Positions 12,901-23,900 of a DNA stretch of 64,000 nucleotides are shown here, in pieces. Below the pieces are notes generated by a model, which saw only the letters and a list, made by a program, of their open reading frames with translations, was not told the DNA's origin and made no database searches. The stretch is from Rhinopomastus cyanomelas. Taxonomy: Eukaryota > Chordata > Aves > Bucerotiformes > Rhinopomastidae. The stretch spans positions 430,194 through 494,193 of the forward strand of contig VXBP01000417.1 of the NCBI GenBank assembly GCA_013400115.1, written 5' to 3'. How positions within the stretch are numbered: position 1 is the first letter of the stretch; every line of letters starts with the position of its first letter. The translations under genes were made by a program, and so were the position numbers.

Positions 12901-14983
12901 TTTCCCACTAGATGTGAGGGACAAATTCCTAAGGGGATCCCTTGCTTCCTTCCTTCCATCTGCTTGTAATGTATTTGCAAAAGAGGGTCAGAAGAGAGTA
13001 CATGTACTATTTTGCTATGAATGTAGTGAAAAAGCAACTACAAATCCAATCTAAAAATGTCAGATAAGCAAAAAAAGGATGCTGACTGATCTACCAGAAG
13101 TGTAGAACAACTTTGTTGCACTCTTTCAGTTCATATCTCCTTGACTTGGGCTTACCAGTTTTTAAAGGAAAAGCTGGTTACCAGGTTAACAAACTTACAC
13201 AGACAGCAGGTTTGATCACAACACAGATAATGTTTTTATAACGTTTCCCCCCCATAACCATCTCGCTAGGGCTGCTCTGTGGACACAGAAGCCATAATTC
13301 TTTCCTACATGCTCTTTTTTGTCCTCCCATTTTTGTAGATCTGTGCGACACTGCAGTAGAACAGAACACTGACAGCAGTCTCCCACCAGTGTAAAAAGGC
13401 CATTATTTTTCAGCCTGTCTTTGGCTGTCAATTGACTATCATTTCCAAACTTCCAGATCACCCAGGATTTTACACAGCAATGACACTAGCCACTGAGCTG
13501 TGCTTTCTCTTAACTAGCAGTTATTATATGCAAACACATTTATTCAAAGGCAGGAACATGAAGTCACTCAGTGTTTACTTACCTAGAACAACTCTATAGT
13601 CTGTACCACCCAAGCTCAGTACCCAAGTATTGGTTGTTTTTGATCTGCTCTCCATATACTCCTTGAGGCTCTTTCCATTAATCTCCAAAGTATATTCATA
13701 TGCAAAACCACCGACTGCATCAATGCGAATAGTAGCTTTTGTTTTGGATGCTCCAACAGTGAATGTTTCTTTACCCACCAATTTGAACATCCATTGTTTC
13801 CTTATTTCTTCCTGCAGAATAAAACAAAGATGATGGATGTTAACTGATAAACCTGAATGCATGTTTTAGTATAAAAGAAAATGGAACTAGAACACAATAA
13901 TTAAGCACTGAGCTGTATCCTATTTTGGAATAAACAAATACATGTTATTTTGTTATGTGCAGAGTGCCTCTGCCCGAAGACAGCAAAGCACTTCAGGAAT
14001 ACCCACACTTTACTTGCAACTGCAAAAAAAGGAATGATGCAGTTAATTAAATCATGTAAAGTTAATGAACTGAATATACCTCCCTCACATTTACTGGTCT
14101 TGTGTTTCATCTGTTGCCTGTTGCATGAAAGTGCACTTACATACATCTGTATCACAGTGATTTTCGAGCACATAGCAATTTCACCTTTCCATTGACATAG
14201 ACAACGCGCTTCCCTGAAGTGGTCCCATGTTCAAATTCAATCTTATGAACACCATCACTTAAAGCTACTTCCCAAACAGCCACCAAATCTGTCATCTTCT
14301 CTAAGTAGCCGTACCGAGACCTAAGGGAAAACCAATGAAGTAAATTAATTGTCATTGAAAGAGTTCAGTTATTGATGTCTACAGCTCAAAGCTTTACCAC
14401 TTCAGGGCGAACAGCTGTTTACACATGAAAAACTAGACTTAAAAGAGTAAGCTTACAGAACTGTTTGTATTGTCATGCTTTCAAACATGACAAAATTTCA
14501 CAGAATATCAACAGCTGAAAAAGACATCTACATCCACCTAACATCTGAAACTCCCATTACAGGCGACTGGATACCTAAAAAAATATTCTTACAATTCAGA
14601 TGCTTCTAGACAGTTCTACTTTTTCTTGGCAGGAGTTAAAATATTGTACTTTAATTGGCATCTCAGAAAGTGTCTTAGCCGTCTTAACTTGAAAAATAGT
14701 CAAGACAACTGGTTTAGCTATTAACTGTTTTAGTAGATTTGCCTGTTACCTTTTTCATCAACATTACCCACATCATCCAGAAATGCAATTCTGCACACAC
14801 AAACACTCACAAGGGAGGAGACTGGGAAAGATATCCTATCATTTGCACAACTTCTGGTGCTCACATAAGGGCAGAAGTGATCACTGGAATGGTTAGTATC
14901 TTTCCAAATCTGCTCATATCACAGTTCTGATTTTTTTACCTTACTTCATCTTCACCGACAGTAACCTCCTCGCGGGATGCCAT
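9973..14983 (-). CDS. FAIM: Fas apoptotic inhibitory molecule, complete, long-form start
   Basis: Minus-strand exons in transcript order: 14940-14983, 14185-14320, 13583-13811, 11526-11575, 9973-10137. All junctions are GT/AG and in phase. Starting at 14983 gives 207 residues; the internal ATG at 14295, after the GYLEK block, gives the 184-residue short form (human short form about 179). Recognisable blocks are MTDLVAVWEVALSDGVHKIE, GTTSGKRVVYVNGK, WMFKLVGKETFTVG, YEYTLEINGKSLKEYMESRS, MDVWCNGQKIETA and the C-terminal IIHTLIVDDREIPE, followed by a tail a few residues longer than in human. FAIM is a cytosolic all-beta protein that protects cells from Fas-induced death and promotes neurite outgrowth. 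Transcription probably starts in the CpG island shared with CEP70. Confidence 0.95.
10947..10980. repeat. perfect 17-bp tandem duplication in FAIM intron
   Basis: The unit gccttcaaatataaaaa is repeated twice in direct succession. Confidence 0.9.
12254..12307. repeat. perfect 27-bp tandem duplication in FAIM intron
   Basis: A 27-base unit beginning agtgatgtaactaccagccg occurs twice with no difference (12254-12280 and 12281-12307). Confidence 0.9.
14940..14983 (-). CDS. FAIM: FAIM upstream coding exon (FAIM-L-type N terminus)
   Basis: The exon carries ATG and 14 codons plus two bases (MASREEVTVGEDEV, then AG) with donor gtaaaa. Joined to the exon at 14320 it completes Arg and reads SRYGYLEK into the canonical MTDLVAV start, adding 23 residues. 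Human FAIM-L adds 22 residues, also ending in LEK. The donor is reasonable; the acceptor upstream of this exon is weak, though a poly-pyrimidine run precedes it on the minus strand. Confidence 0.75.
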
Positions 14984-15304
14984 AGTACCAAAATGGCTTT
15001 TAATCCAATTAGCAGCAAGAAAAAAAGAAAAGCAAAACAGTACCACAGAAGCATTGAGGCCCAAACTTCCCTATCGTTCTCCATTTAAAGGGCTTTTTTT
15101 TTAAAGTGCCAGTAACTATCATGTCCTGCCACATACATGATGAAATACAAATGTATTTTTTCCTCTTAGACAAAGCATAAGAATTATTTTACAAAGCTAC
15201 TATGTGAAACTTATTCTTACTATTTATTAGCACACCCAAACTTTGGTAGAAAAATGGTTTGTCCAGCTTGTGAGCAAAAGCTTAGGTATGGGTAACCAGA
15301 CCAA

Positions 15305-15613
15305 AGAAGGAACCAAACCCAGAGCTACTCGGTGTCATGTAGTGATAGGACAAGGGGCAGTGGTTGTAAGCTGGAACATAGGAGGTTCCACATCAACCTG
15401 AGAAGGAACTTCTTCACGGTGAGGGTGACGGAGCACTGGAACAGGCTGCCCGGGGGGGTTGTGGAGTCTCCCTCACTGGAGATGTTCAAGACCCGACTGG
15501 ATGAGTTCCTGTGTGACTTGGTCTAGGTGATCCTGCTGTTGCAGGCGGATTGGACTAGATGATCCTTCGAGGTCCCTTCCGATCCGTAATGATTCTATGA
15601 TTCTATGATTCTA
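15305..15613 (+). mobile_element. CR1 LINE 3' end with octamer tail
   Basis: It runs from the ggacaaggggcagtggttgt block through ggaacttcttcacggtgagg and gagttcctgtgtgacttggt to ggattggactagatgatcct. It ends in repeated attctatg units, the characteristic CR1 tail. It lies in the first FAIM intron, antisense to FAIM. Confidence 0.93.
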
Positions 15614-15845
15614 CTCACCTCAGTCGCAAACCAGAACTGGAGACCGTTGCCACCACATGCAAAGTGAAATATCACAGGCCACTACAGCTTCAATGTACTC
15701 ATTACTCAAAACCACTGTAGTAGTTTTCAACAATCGCATTAGCAATCTGACCTATCTGCCTGTGAACCACAAATAAATCAACTGGCTCTTACTTGAGAGA
15801 TTTTTCAACCACTACTGTGTGCTACAGCACTGAGGACTTATTTTG

Positions 15846-16022
15846 CATGGAACCACAGCACGGTTTGTGGTGGAAGTGACCTTCAAGATCTAGTTCCAAC
15901 CCCCCTGATGTAGGCAGGGGCTTGAACACTTTGAAGGAGGGGATATCCACTTCTCTGGGCAACTTATTCCATTGCTGCACCACCCTCACAGTGAAGAGCT
16001 TCCCTACCTTACCTCTAGGCAC
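15846..16022 (-). mobile_element. CR1 LINE 3' fragment
   Basis: The inverted tail region (ggaaccacagcacggtttgt, ctagttccaacccccctgat) is followed by gggcaacttattccattgct and ccaccctcacagtgaagagc, the reverse of the C-terminal reverse transcriptase block. Confidence 0.85.
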
Positions 16023-16650
16023 AAAATTTATTTTGACTAAGCAAGTTAGTTAAGAGCTATCAGCACTGTCTGTACCTATCAATAAGCATTGTTAAAGAAA
16101 GGGCAAATAAATGAATTTTTCATAATTTTCATATTTTTCAGCAAAAAAATATTTAACAGTAAAGTCCTATGTTCGAGGCTCTCTCTTCAGTGGAAGACAG
16201 GCTCTTGCATTTCCAAACTAAACCTTCTTCACTCCATTTTAAGCTTCTGTTATAAAACACTGCTGCATTACCGTGTGGATTTGTCAGTAGTTACACAAAT
16301 TTCTGTTCATAGACTGAAAAATATTCTTCAAAAACAACCTGCTTTAAGGATCTAAGAACTCAGTTCTCACAGCAGTGAGCAGTCTACAGCACCTAACAGA
16401 TATGGAGCAGATGGGTTTTGGTTGCTCCTACAGTGATGGGTCAGTTTGTGTAAAGGCTTACTTCCCCTGGTCCTTGGTGGCAGGCAGGTGGGATACATTT
16501 CCACACTTCTCCCTTCTTCTCCTCAAAGTGGGCTTAGGACACACTTATGCTTCTCTCTACTAGCTAATTCACACATCACGTGGCCTTGGCACAAAAAGAA
16601 ATGTCTGAAGAAGTGGCATCTGGGGCACGTCTACAGGCTACGCAGACCAA

Positions 16651-17020
16651 ATCACAGAATTATAATGGCTGGAGAGGACGTCCAGCCCTCATCTCAACGT
16701 CTCCCTAACCCCCAGACCATGGCCTCAAGTGCTCTAGCTACTCTTTTTAACACTTCCAGGGATGGTGGCTCCACCACCTCCCTGCGCAGCCTGTTCCAGT
16801 TCCAAACCACTCTTACAAAGAGCTTCTTCCTAAAATCCAATGTAAACCTCCCCTGACACAACTTGAGACCATTTCCCCATATCCTATCATTAGTAACTTG
16901 GGAGAGACCAACACCAGCCTCGCTATAACCTCCTTTGAGGTTGTTGTAGAGAGCAATAAGGTCTTCTCTAAACAACCCCAGTCCCTCAGCTGCTCTTCGT
17001 AAGGCCACAATACCCGTGGC
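16651..17020 (-). mobile_element. CR1 LINE 3' fragment next to the CpG island
   Basis: It starts at the inverted tail (aatcacagaattataatggc) and runs through cagggatggtggctccacca and cctgttccagttccaaacca to the leucine-rich block near the end of the reverse transcriptase. Most of one frame stays open on the minus strand (16694-17008). It marks the left edge of the GC-rich promoter region. Confidence 0.9.
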
Positions 17021-17443
17021 AGCACAAATCTACATGAGCTTTAGCAGGTAATTCAGGATCAAGGCTGACAGGGCCTGGAAACACCTCAGAATTTCCTTGC
17101 GTCCAATCTCGAACCCGACGTTAAGCCAGCTCGTTGCTTAGGGACAGCCAACATCTTCGGTCACTATACCGTGAACAGAGGAGGTCTGGCACAGCCGGCC
17201 CCGACACTCGCTGCCTCGAATCCGAGGAAACCGTCGCATTTCACTGCCATTTCCCTTAACCGTTCATTAGATTTACTTCAAACCTCCAGGCTTGTTTAGA
17301 AAGCTAGGCTAGGATTACCGCTCTGCAGCCGCCTCTCCCTCGCCTGGCAGCAAAACACGGGGAACAGGGCAACAGGCCGCCAATGAGCTCCACAGGCAGC
17401 AGATTCCTCCCCACCACCCAGGTTTATCGCCAGCGAAGCGCTT

Positions 17444-17482
17444 CCTCCTCCTCCTCCTCCTCCTCCTCCTCCTCCTCCTCCA
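17444..17482. repeat. (CTC)n trinucleotide microsatellite
   Basis: About thirteen uninterrupted CTC units lie within the CpG island upstream of both genes. Confidence 0.95.
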
Positions 17483-17679
17483 GCGGTCTCTAAGGAGTCC
17501 GGAAGGACGCTCCCTCAGCGTGGGCCGGCCCGGCCATCCTGCCAGGCGACGTACGGCGTCTCTGGGCCGGGGCAGAAGGAGGAGAAAGGGGGCAGCTCTC
17601 AGGCACCCCGGAAGAGCTCATGTCCCACCATCGAGCGATCCCATCTCCGAATCCCCGCCACTCCCAGCCCTGCTCCTAC

Positions 17680-17740
17680 CTCGGCTGGACTCTCCTCCCC
17701 CTCGGCGCCCCGAGCCTCAAAATGGCGGCGAGCGGGCGGC
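17680..17740 (-). other. FAIM: possible FAIM 5' UTR exon
   Basis: On the minus strand the sequence ccagccgag is followed by a good donor, gtaggagc (donor ends at 17674-17679). A non-coding first exon ending at 17680 would splice to the coding exon at 14983. The right end is a guess; a transcript is needed. Confidence 0.35.
17719..17729 (+). promoter_or_regulatory. YY1-like motif AAAATGGCGGC
   Basis: It matches the YY1 consensus often found just downstream of the start site of CpG-island genes, in plus orientation toward CEP70. Factor binding is inferred from the motif only. Confidence 0.5.
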
Positions 17741-17760
17741 CAGCGACTAGTACCGCTCCA

Positions 17761-17811
17761 CCTCTCGCCCCGCCCCGCCTCTCGCCCCGCCCCGCCTCTC
17801 GCCCCGCCCCG
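17761..17811. promoter_or_regulatory. three perfect 17-bp GC-box repeats (Sp1-type sites)
   Basis: The unit cctctcgccccgccccg is repeated three times exactly, each copy holding a CCCCGCCCC GC box that Sp/KLF factors bind. The array lies 140-190 bases upstream of the CEP70 start codon and just to the right of the probable FAIM first exon. Confidence 0.85.
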
Positions 17812-17952
17812 CCAACGGCCCCTTCCTCCTGCCCTTCCCCGTTTCCGCGGCCGGTCCCAGCGCCCCCTCAGCTTCGCGCCGACTCCCAGGCACCCGCTGA
17901 GGCTTCGCGTCCCGGTGACCCGTCGGCGCTGCGACAGCAAGCGGCCCTCGCC

Positions 17953-20900
17953 ATGACAGAGGTACCGGCGTGGAGCGGAGGTGGCTGCTGTCACTGCTGG
18001 CCCTGAGTTAAAAACAGAGCGAAAAGCGAGCAAACAAGCGATAGAACCCCCAGAGCAGCATCCGCGTCCTCCTGGGGCTTCTCCAGGGGTTTCTCCGGAG
18101 CTGGGGCTAGGGGTCGCGGCCCACGCACGCCCCGGGGCGTTGGAGATAGCCGAAGGGGGATCGGCTACTAGTTCTGCTTCTGGTTGTGGTCAGGACGACT
18201 GACTTGTGGTTAAGTACATTTTTTTTCCTGACACATTATTCTGCACATCCTATTGGAAAGCCTGACAAGCCCTCCTATGGTGACTGGGGCATCTTGGGGC
18301 TGGTTTGGTGTTATTTGGGGGCATTTGGTGTTCTCCAGTGCCTGGGGGACGTGAGACCCTGAGTTGATCTTGAGAACTTGGGTTTCTGTCTCTTCTCCCA
18401 TTCTCCCAGCTTCAGCAGGAGAAGGTGGAATGGGAAAACCTAAACAAGCTTTTGGTGCGTCATGGGTTGAAACCAGTGAGTCTTGGTGCCCCACAAAGCT
18501 GCAGAAGTGTTTCAGGTAAGGAAATGCTGATTTTTACGACTTTTTGGCTTGGGAAGTAGCAACCTGAGTTTGGTTACTACTTCTGAATGGTTGCAGAGAT
18601 GCAACGTGTAGCTGTAAAAGCCTTTCATTGTGACTTTGCTTATTTTATGTATCTCCAGATGTGATTGTCTTGGACAGTCAGTCTTCTCTAGGATTAAGGC
18701 TTGCGTTACAAACTCTGATGGAAGACACCGACCGACAGCAGAAAATAACGCAGGGGCTCATGGAGGCTAATCGTGAGCTTAGGTAAGATGCAGTGGAAGG
18801 GACTTAACCTCCAAGTGCAAAGCAGAACTGTTACTGGTGTCTGTCTCCTGCCAGGTGGAGCTCTTGTCACACCCAAGGCACAAGAGCTTTTTCCTGAGGT
18901 TTTGTCCGATGTGCAGCAATAGGGTCTTAGTTCCTTTGGAGCTTTTCTGTTATTTCATCTGTTGCTGCTTCCCACATCAGTGTACTTCTTGTACATGCTG
19001 CCACCAGCCATCGCTGAGCATCGTCAGATAATGCCAGGCCTGTGCTTCCTTCACTGTCTCCACTGTAATAAGTTAAATTTAAGTAAGTTTCATTTAAATA
19101 AAGGATTTTTGGGGTTTTTTTTAGAGATAAGATACGTCAGGAACAAGGTCGGGCATCTCAGCAAGAACAGCGGGCTGATGATTTAGAAAATGTGGTGAAA
19201 AACATTAAGTCCAAAATTTGCCAGCTGGAAGATGAGACAATAGCTAAAGTTTGCCAGCAACAGAATCAAGTCAAAGAACTTCAAAAAGAGCAACAGGTTT
19301 TACAGGTAATTCAGATACTGATGTATCAGGATTTAAACTTTTGACTCTTTTTAAAAGCTCTACAAATATTTAGATTGATCAAAATAAACACAAGTCTTGG
19401 GTCATAGAGTTTGGGCACAGTGTATAGCCCTGTGAAGAGCAGCTGAGGGAACTGGGGTGATTCAGTTTAGAGGAGGCTGAAAGGAGGCCTTCCTGCTCTC
19501 TACAGCTTCCTAAAAGGAGGTTGTAGTGAGGCTGGTGCCAGTCTCCCAAATTACCAATGATAGGATGAGGGGAAATGACCTCAAGCTGTATCAGGGAAGG
19601 TTTAGATTGGATATTGGGAAGACACTCTTTACTGATAGAGTGATTTGGCGCTGGAACAGGCTGCTCAGGGAGTGGGGAAGTCATGGTCACTTGAGGCTGT
19701 GGTCTAGGGATTAGGGAGATGCTGAGATGAAGGCTGGACTTGATGGTCCTGGAAGTCCTTTCCAGCCATTATGATTCTAAGATTTTTCAATCTATACAGA
19801 ATTTTCTAGTGCTAGCTTAGAAAAATATCTGTCTCCTTCTTCCACTGCCTCGTCAGTGTGGCTAAAGCCCAAGCACTAAGCCTCCCAGCGACCNTTAGAT
19901 TGGATATTGGGAAGACACTCTTTACTGATAGAGTGATTTGGCGCTGGAACAGGCTGCTCAGGGAGTGGGGAAGTCATGGTCACTTGAGGCTGTGGTCTAG
20001 GGATTAGGGAGATGCTGAGATGAAGGCTGGACTTGATGGTCCTGGAAGTCCTTTCCAGCCATTATGATTCTAAGATTTTTCAATCTATACAGAATTTTCT
20101 AGTGATAGCTTAGAAAAATATCTGTCTCCTTCTTCACTGCCTCGTCAGTGGCTAAAGCCCAAGCACTAAGCCTCCCAGCGACCGAGTGCCTAGCTGGGCG
20201 CGCACAGTACAGTCTCCAGCGTGAGTTTGACTAATTTCATAATGCTCCCATTATCTGTCCACAGACAAAATACCAACAGCAGCAGAAAAAGCTGCAAGAA
20301 CAGGAAGAGATTATCGCCCGTTTGCAGGACGAGCTGTGCAAATTTGGGATGGAGGAGCAACGTCGTGTTGCCAATCAAAACAAAATGTTTTGTTGGTTTT
20401 GCAAAAGAGCTCCCAAGTCTCTTCTAGACCAGCAGTAAGCAATTTTCTTGTGTTTTTGAATGACCTGTAGCATTAGATGTAGAGTCAGTTTATAAAATAT
20501 TTATTCTCACTATTTATATGAAATATAAATTCATCTTAGGACTGCAAGCTGAACTGTGGTCTCTTGTAAAGGTACATCACAGCAGTAATTTTTTCTTGTA
20601 TAAAAAACAGCAGGTGGATAAATCTATGGCAGGAATTCAGGCATTGTCAGCTGCTGCATACACTAGTTGTCAGCAGAGAGATGGGAATGATTCCCTCTGC
20701 TCTGGAACTGCAGTGTCTGCTAGGGCAGTCTCATCCTGGGATTCTGGCATTTTAAGTCATCAGTTAAGAAAACAGTCAACCAAGAAATAACAAACAGATC
20801 CCCCACACAAAACTCCATCAGTTTTGTAAAATCAGCATTTGCACCTGCTGGTGGCTACTGGCTTCCGAGGTGCTCTGGGAAAGATCTGAGAGTATTCCAA

Positions 20901-23900
20901 ACTTCTGTCTCCTACAGGAAGGTCTCAGTAGCTCTGTTGTCACCAGAGCTTTGCCAGTTATTAGGCCTCAGGCCAGCAGTGTTCACCTGGGAAGCATTTA
21001 AAGTAGATTGTGTGTGTGCAGCCCTTTTCTTGTTCCCTCTCTGTAACAGGAGAGATCACTGGATTTGGTTCCCTGAGCTTAGTCATCTCTCCCAAAGAGA
21101 CAACCTCAGAGTGTTCAAGGGGAAAGGCAGTTTCTCAGATTTATTTTTTTTTTGGTTGATCTGTTTTTCACAAGAGCTTTCTTTGAAAGCACTTCAGTTT
21201 CTTTGGAGATGGAAGTTCTCAGGCAGTGTGGGACCTGTGTTCTCTGCCTCCTGCAGTGGTCGCTGAGCCCTGGCAGTTGAGACTGTGTCTCACTCTTAAA
21301 CTTGCTGGGAAAACAAGATGAGGAGGCTATCAGGAGGATTTAGCTTTTTTGTCCTCTTGAATAGTTTTGCCACTTCTAGACAAGTACAGAGATAAAGTCT
21401 CCACTTTTCTGTTTGGGAAATCTGGGGCTGTGTTTGTTTGGTGTGAGAAAACTCACTATGTGAAGCAGTCACTTCTGAAATGCAGTTGTGTTCGCTGGCC
21501 TGTCTGGTGGGATGGTCACAGTGGGATGGTCTTTCAAACATGGTTTGTTTTGGAATGCCTGAAATTTAAAAGACCAATTTTCCTTTCTTCAGGTTCCTTT
21601 GTCTAATTGATTATTATGAATCTCAAATTAGTCACTTGAAAAAGGAGCTAAGGTAGGTGTCATCTACTGCCTTATGGTTCTGCTATTCAACATTTTCTAC
21701 TTGCTGTTCTTAAGTTTTGAAATGGTAAATGCTCCATGTTCCAGACATCACTAGCAGGTAAGAAACAGTGAAAGACTGTAATGGTCAGGGAAGCTTGGAT
21801 TCATCTGGGCAATACCTCTCAGTCAGGTTAAGCAGCTGCTCAGTCAGGAGGCCAGGACAGCTAGGAGGTTAGGGGTATTCAGACACTTGAGCTATGTCTA
21901 TGTCTGAAATGACTGATCTCCCTAAACAAAATGAACACCACCTTTTCAGCTCTATTGTGGTATGAAACAGCTTCCCAAAAATGAAATAATAAAGAGCAGT
22001 GATTCTTAGGGCAGAATTTGTATTCTATTGACTTTGCTGTTTATGGAAACTTTATTATCAAACGCAACTGCCAGCTCAGCCGAGTTAGAACTGTGAAGCA
22101 ATCGAACTACAGTAAGCTGAAAGAATGTGTTTTTCCCAACAGGCAGTATAAAAAAGATGAAGACCTGGAACAGACAGAAGTAAAAAGCAAGGAAGGATTC
22201 TTAAACCTAGATGCTACTCCTAATTACAGAGCACTGCTCATGGTATGGAACTGCTGAGGTTAAGTGCAGATGTCTAAATGGTAACTCTTCAAGAGCCACA
22301 CAAAATCATGTGTTTGATTTCTGTTCCTTGGGCCTTATGTCCTCCTAACTTGTGACGTTTGTGGACAGGGCTCTGTGTCTTTGTGTACACCTTCAGTGCT
22401 ATGTTATGAGTCTTCTTTGCTGGGGACTGCATAGACTTTCTAAATCACAGCTCTCCCCTGGTGGTCTAAGGCAGAAGGCTCTTCATTTTAGTCAAATCAT
22501 TTCTCATCCATGCTGTCTTGCTGTATAGGCACGTGGGAACCCATCTTAGCACAAGCGTACTTTAAAGCGGTCAAGCTTGTTGATTGTGGAATGAGTGAAA
22601 GGAAAGAAGTAACACAGTCTATATTGCAGTCTTTCCAGAAGCAGCTTACTGAAACAAAAGCCAAGAATGAACAGCTCCTGCTTGAAAATGTAAATCTCAA
22701 GAAAGATTTGGAAATAAGGTGAGAAAAGATAAGTATCACCCTTTGTACAGCAGGCTTCACTTGACAAAGAACCCAAAGCACCAGCTATTGTAAACGTGTA
22801 GTATGAGATCTGCCTTGAAACACGATTTGTGGAAGTAAGGTGTGGCAGCAAAGTCAACCTTCCCTCTCTGCACTGCTACTAACAGCAACCTCTGATGGGT
22901 AATTTGCTGGTCATTGCTGTTTCCATTGTAGAAATGCTGCTGAGTGTCATTTCCAAAATGATGCTGTAGCGCTGGTGCTGCTTTCTTACTTGTTGCTTGG
23001 CTGAGTGTCACACATACCTTGGAATGCAAGACGTGTAATACGGTACTTGGTCATTCTAACAGACCCACTGCACAGGAGTTAAGACTTTACAACCACCGAG
23101 TGAAGAAACTAGAGAAAACTTTAAAGAAAACTGTCCAGTGAGTACATGTCTTCAATGTCTTTCATGAATCTTCTTTACTTCTTAAGACAAAGATACTCTG
23201 CAGCCTGTAATGTAGGTATAAAGCACGTACTTTATCACTGTTCAGCCTGGTTATGGGCAGCAAATACTGTGAGTCTCGAAGCGTTGGCATGGTCTCCACA
23301 TGGGGACCACAACAGGGTGTCTTTCTGAAACACTGCTAAGAAAATACACCGAAGGTGTTAGAGAGCTGGGTATTGACAAAAGTGGGGTCGTCTGTAATTG
23401 CACTTGTTTGTGCATGTGTGTACTGAGAAAGACACACCTTAAACTTTTAAAGTATTCAGTTCTTCATTTTACATTGTGCACATTTAAGTGGTCTTTCGTT
23501 TTGTGGTAAAGAAAATAAGCTGAGATGGACTTTAGAGAGACTCTGGAGTGATAGGATGTGGGGGAATGGTTTCAAACTACAAGAGGGGAGATTTATGTTA
23601 GATCATAGGAGAAAATTCCTCCCTATGAGGGGGGTGAGGCTCTGGAACAGGTTGCCCAGAGAAGTTGTGGCTGCCCTCTCCCTGGAAGTATTTAAGGTCA
23701 GGCGGGATGGGGCCCTGGGTAACCTGGTCAGGTGAGAGGTGTTGGACCTAGATGATCTCTGAGGTCACTTCCAGCCTAAGCCATTCTATGATTCTAGATT
23801 TGACAAGGAGGGTAGTGAACTAATATACAGTAAGGCAGGAAAGATATTCAAGCAGAAGCAGGTAAAGAGCATGGAATTTGACCCTTTTGAGTCTAATTCT

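Larger units (their letters stand above)
17090..18200. promoter_or_regulatory. CpG island, shared FAIM / CEP70 bidirectional promoter
   Basis: The stretch is strongly GC- and CpG-rich compared with the AT-rich flanks. It lies between the FAIM start (transcribed left) and the CEP70 start codon at 17953 (transcribed right). It contains three tandem GC-box repeats (17761-17811), a YY1-like AAAATGGCGGC at 17719-17729, a CCAAT in gccaatgag near 17379, and a CTC trinucleotide run. No TATA box is apparent, as usual for housekeeping CpG promoters. Confidence 0.85.

Noticed and set aside
14497..14560. Possible ancient CR1 tail (cacagaatatcaacagctga)
   Set aside because: The match is too short and diverged to separate from chance.
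17599..18033. 144-codon minus-strand frame across the CpG island
   Set aside because: Both strands are open there because GC-rich sequence has few stops. It is Arg/Gly-rich, and FAIM coding starts further left.
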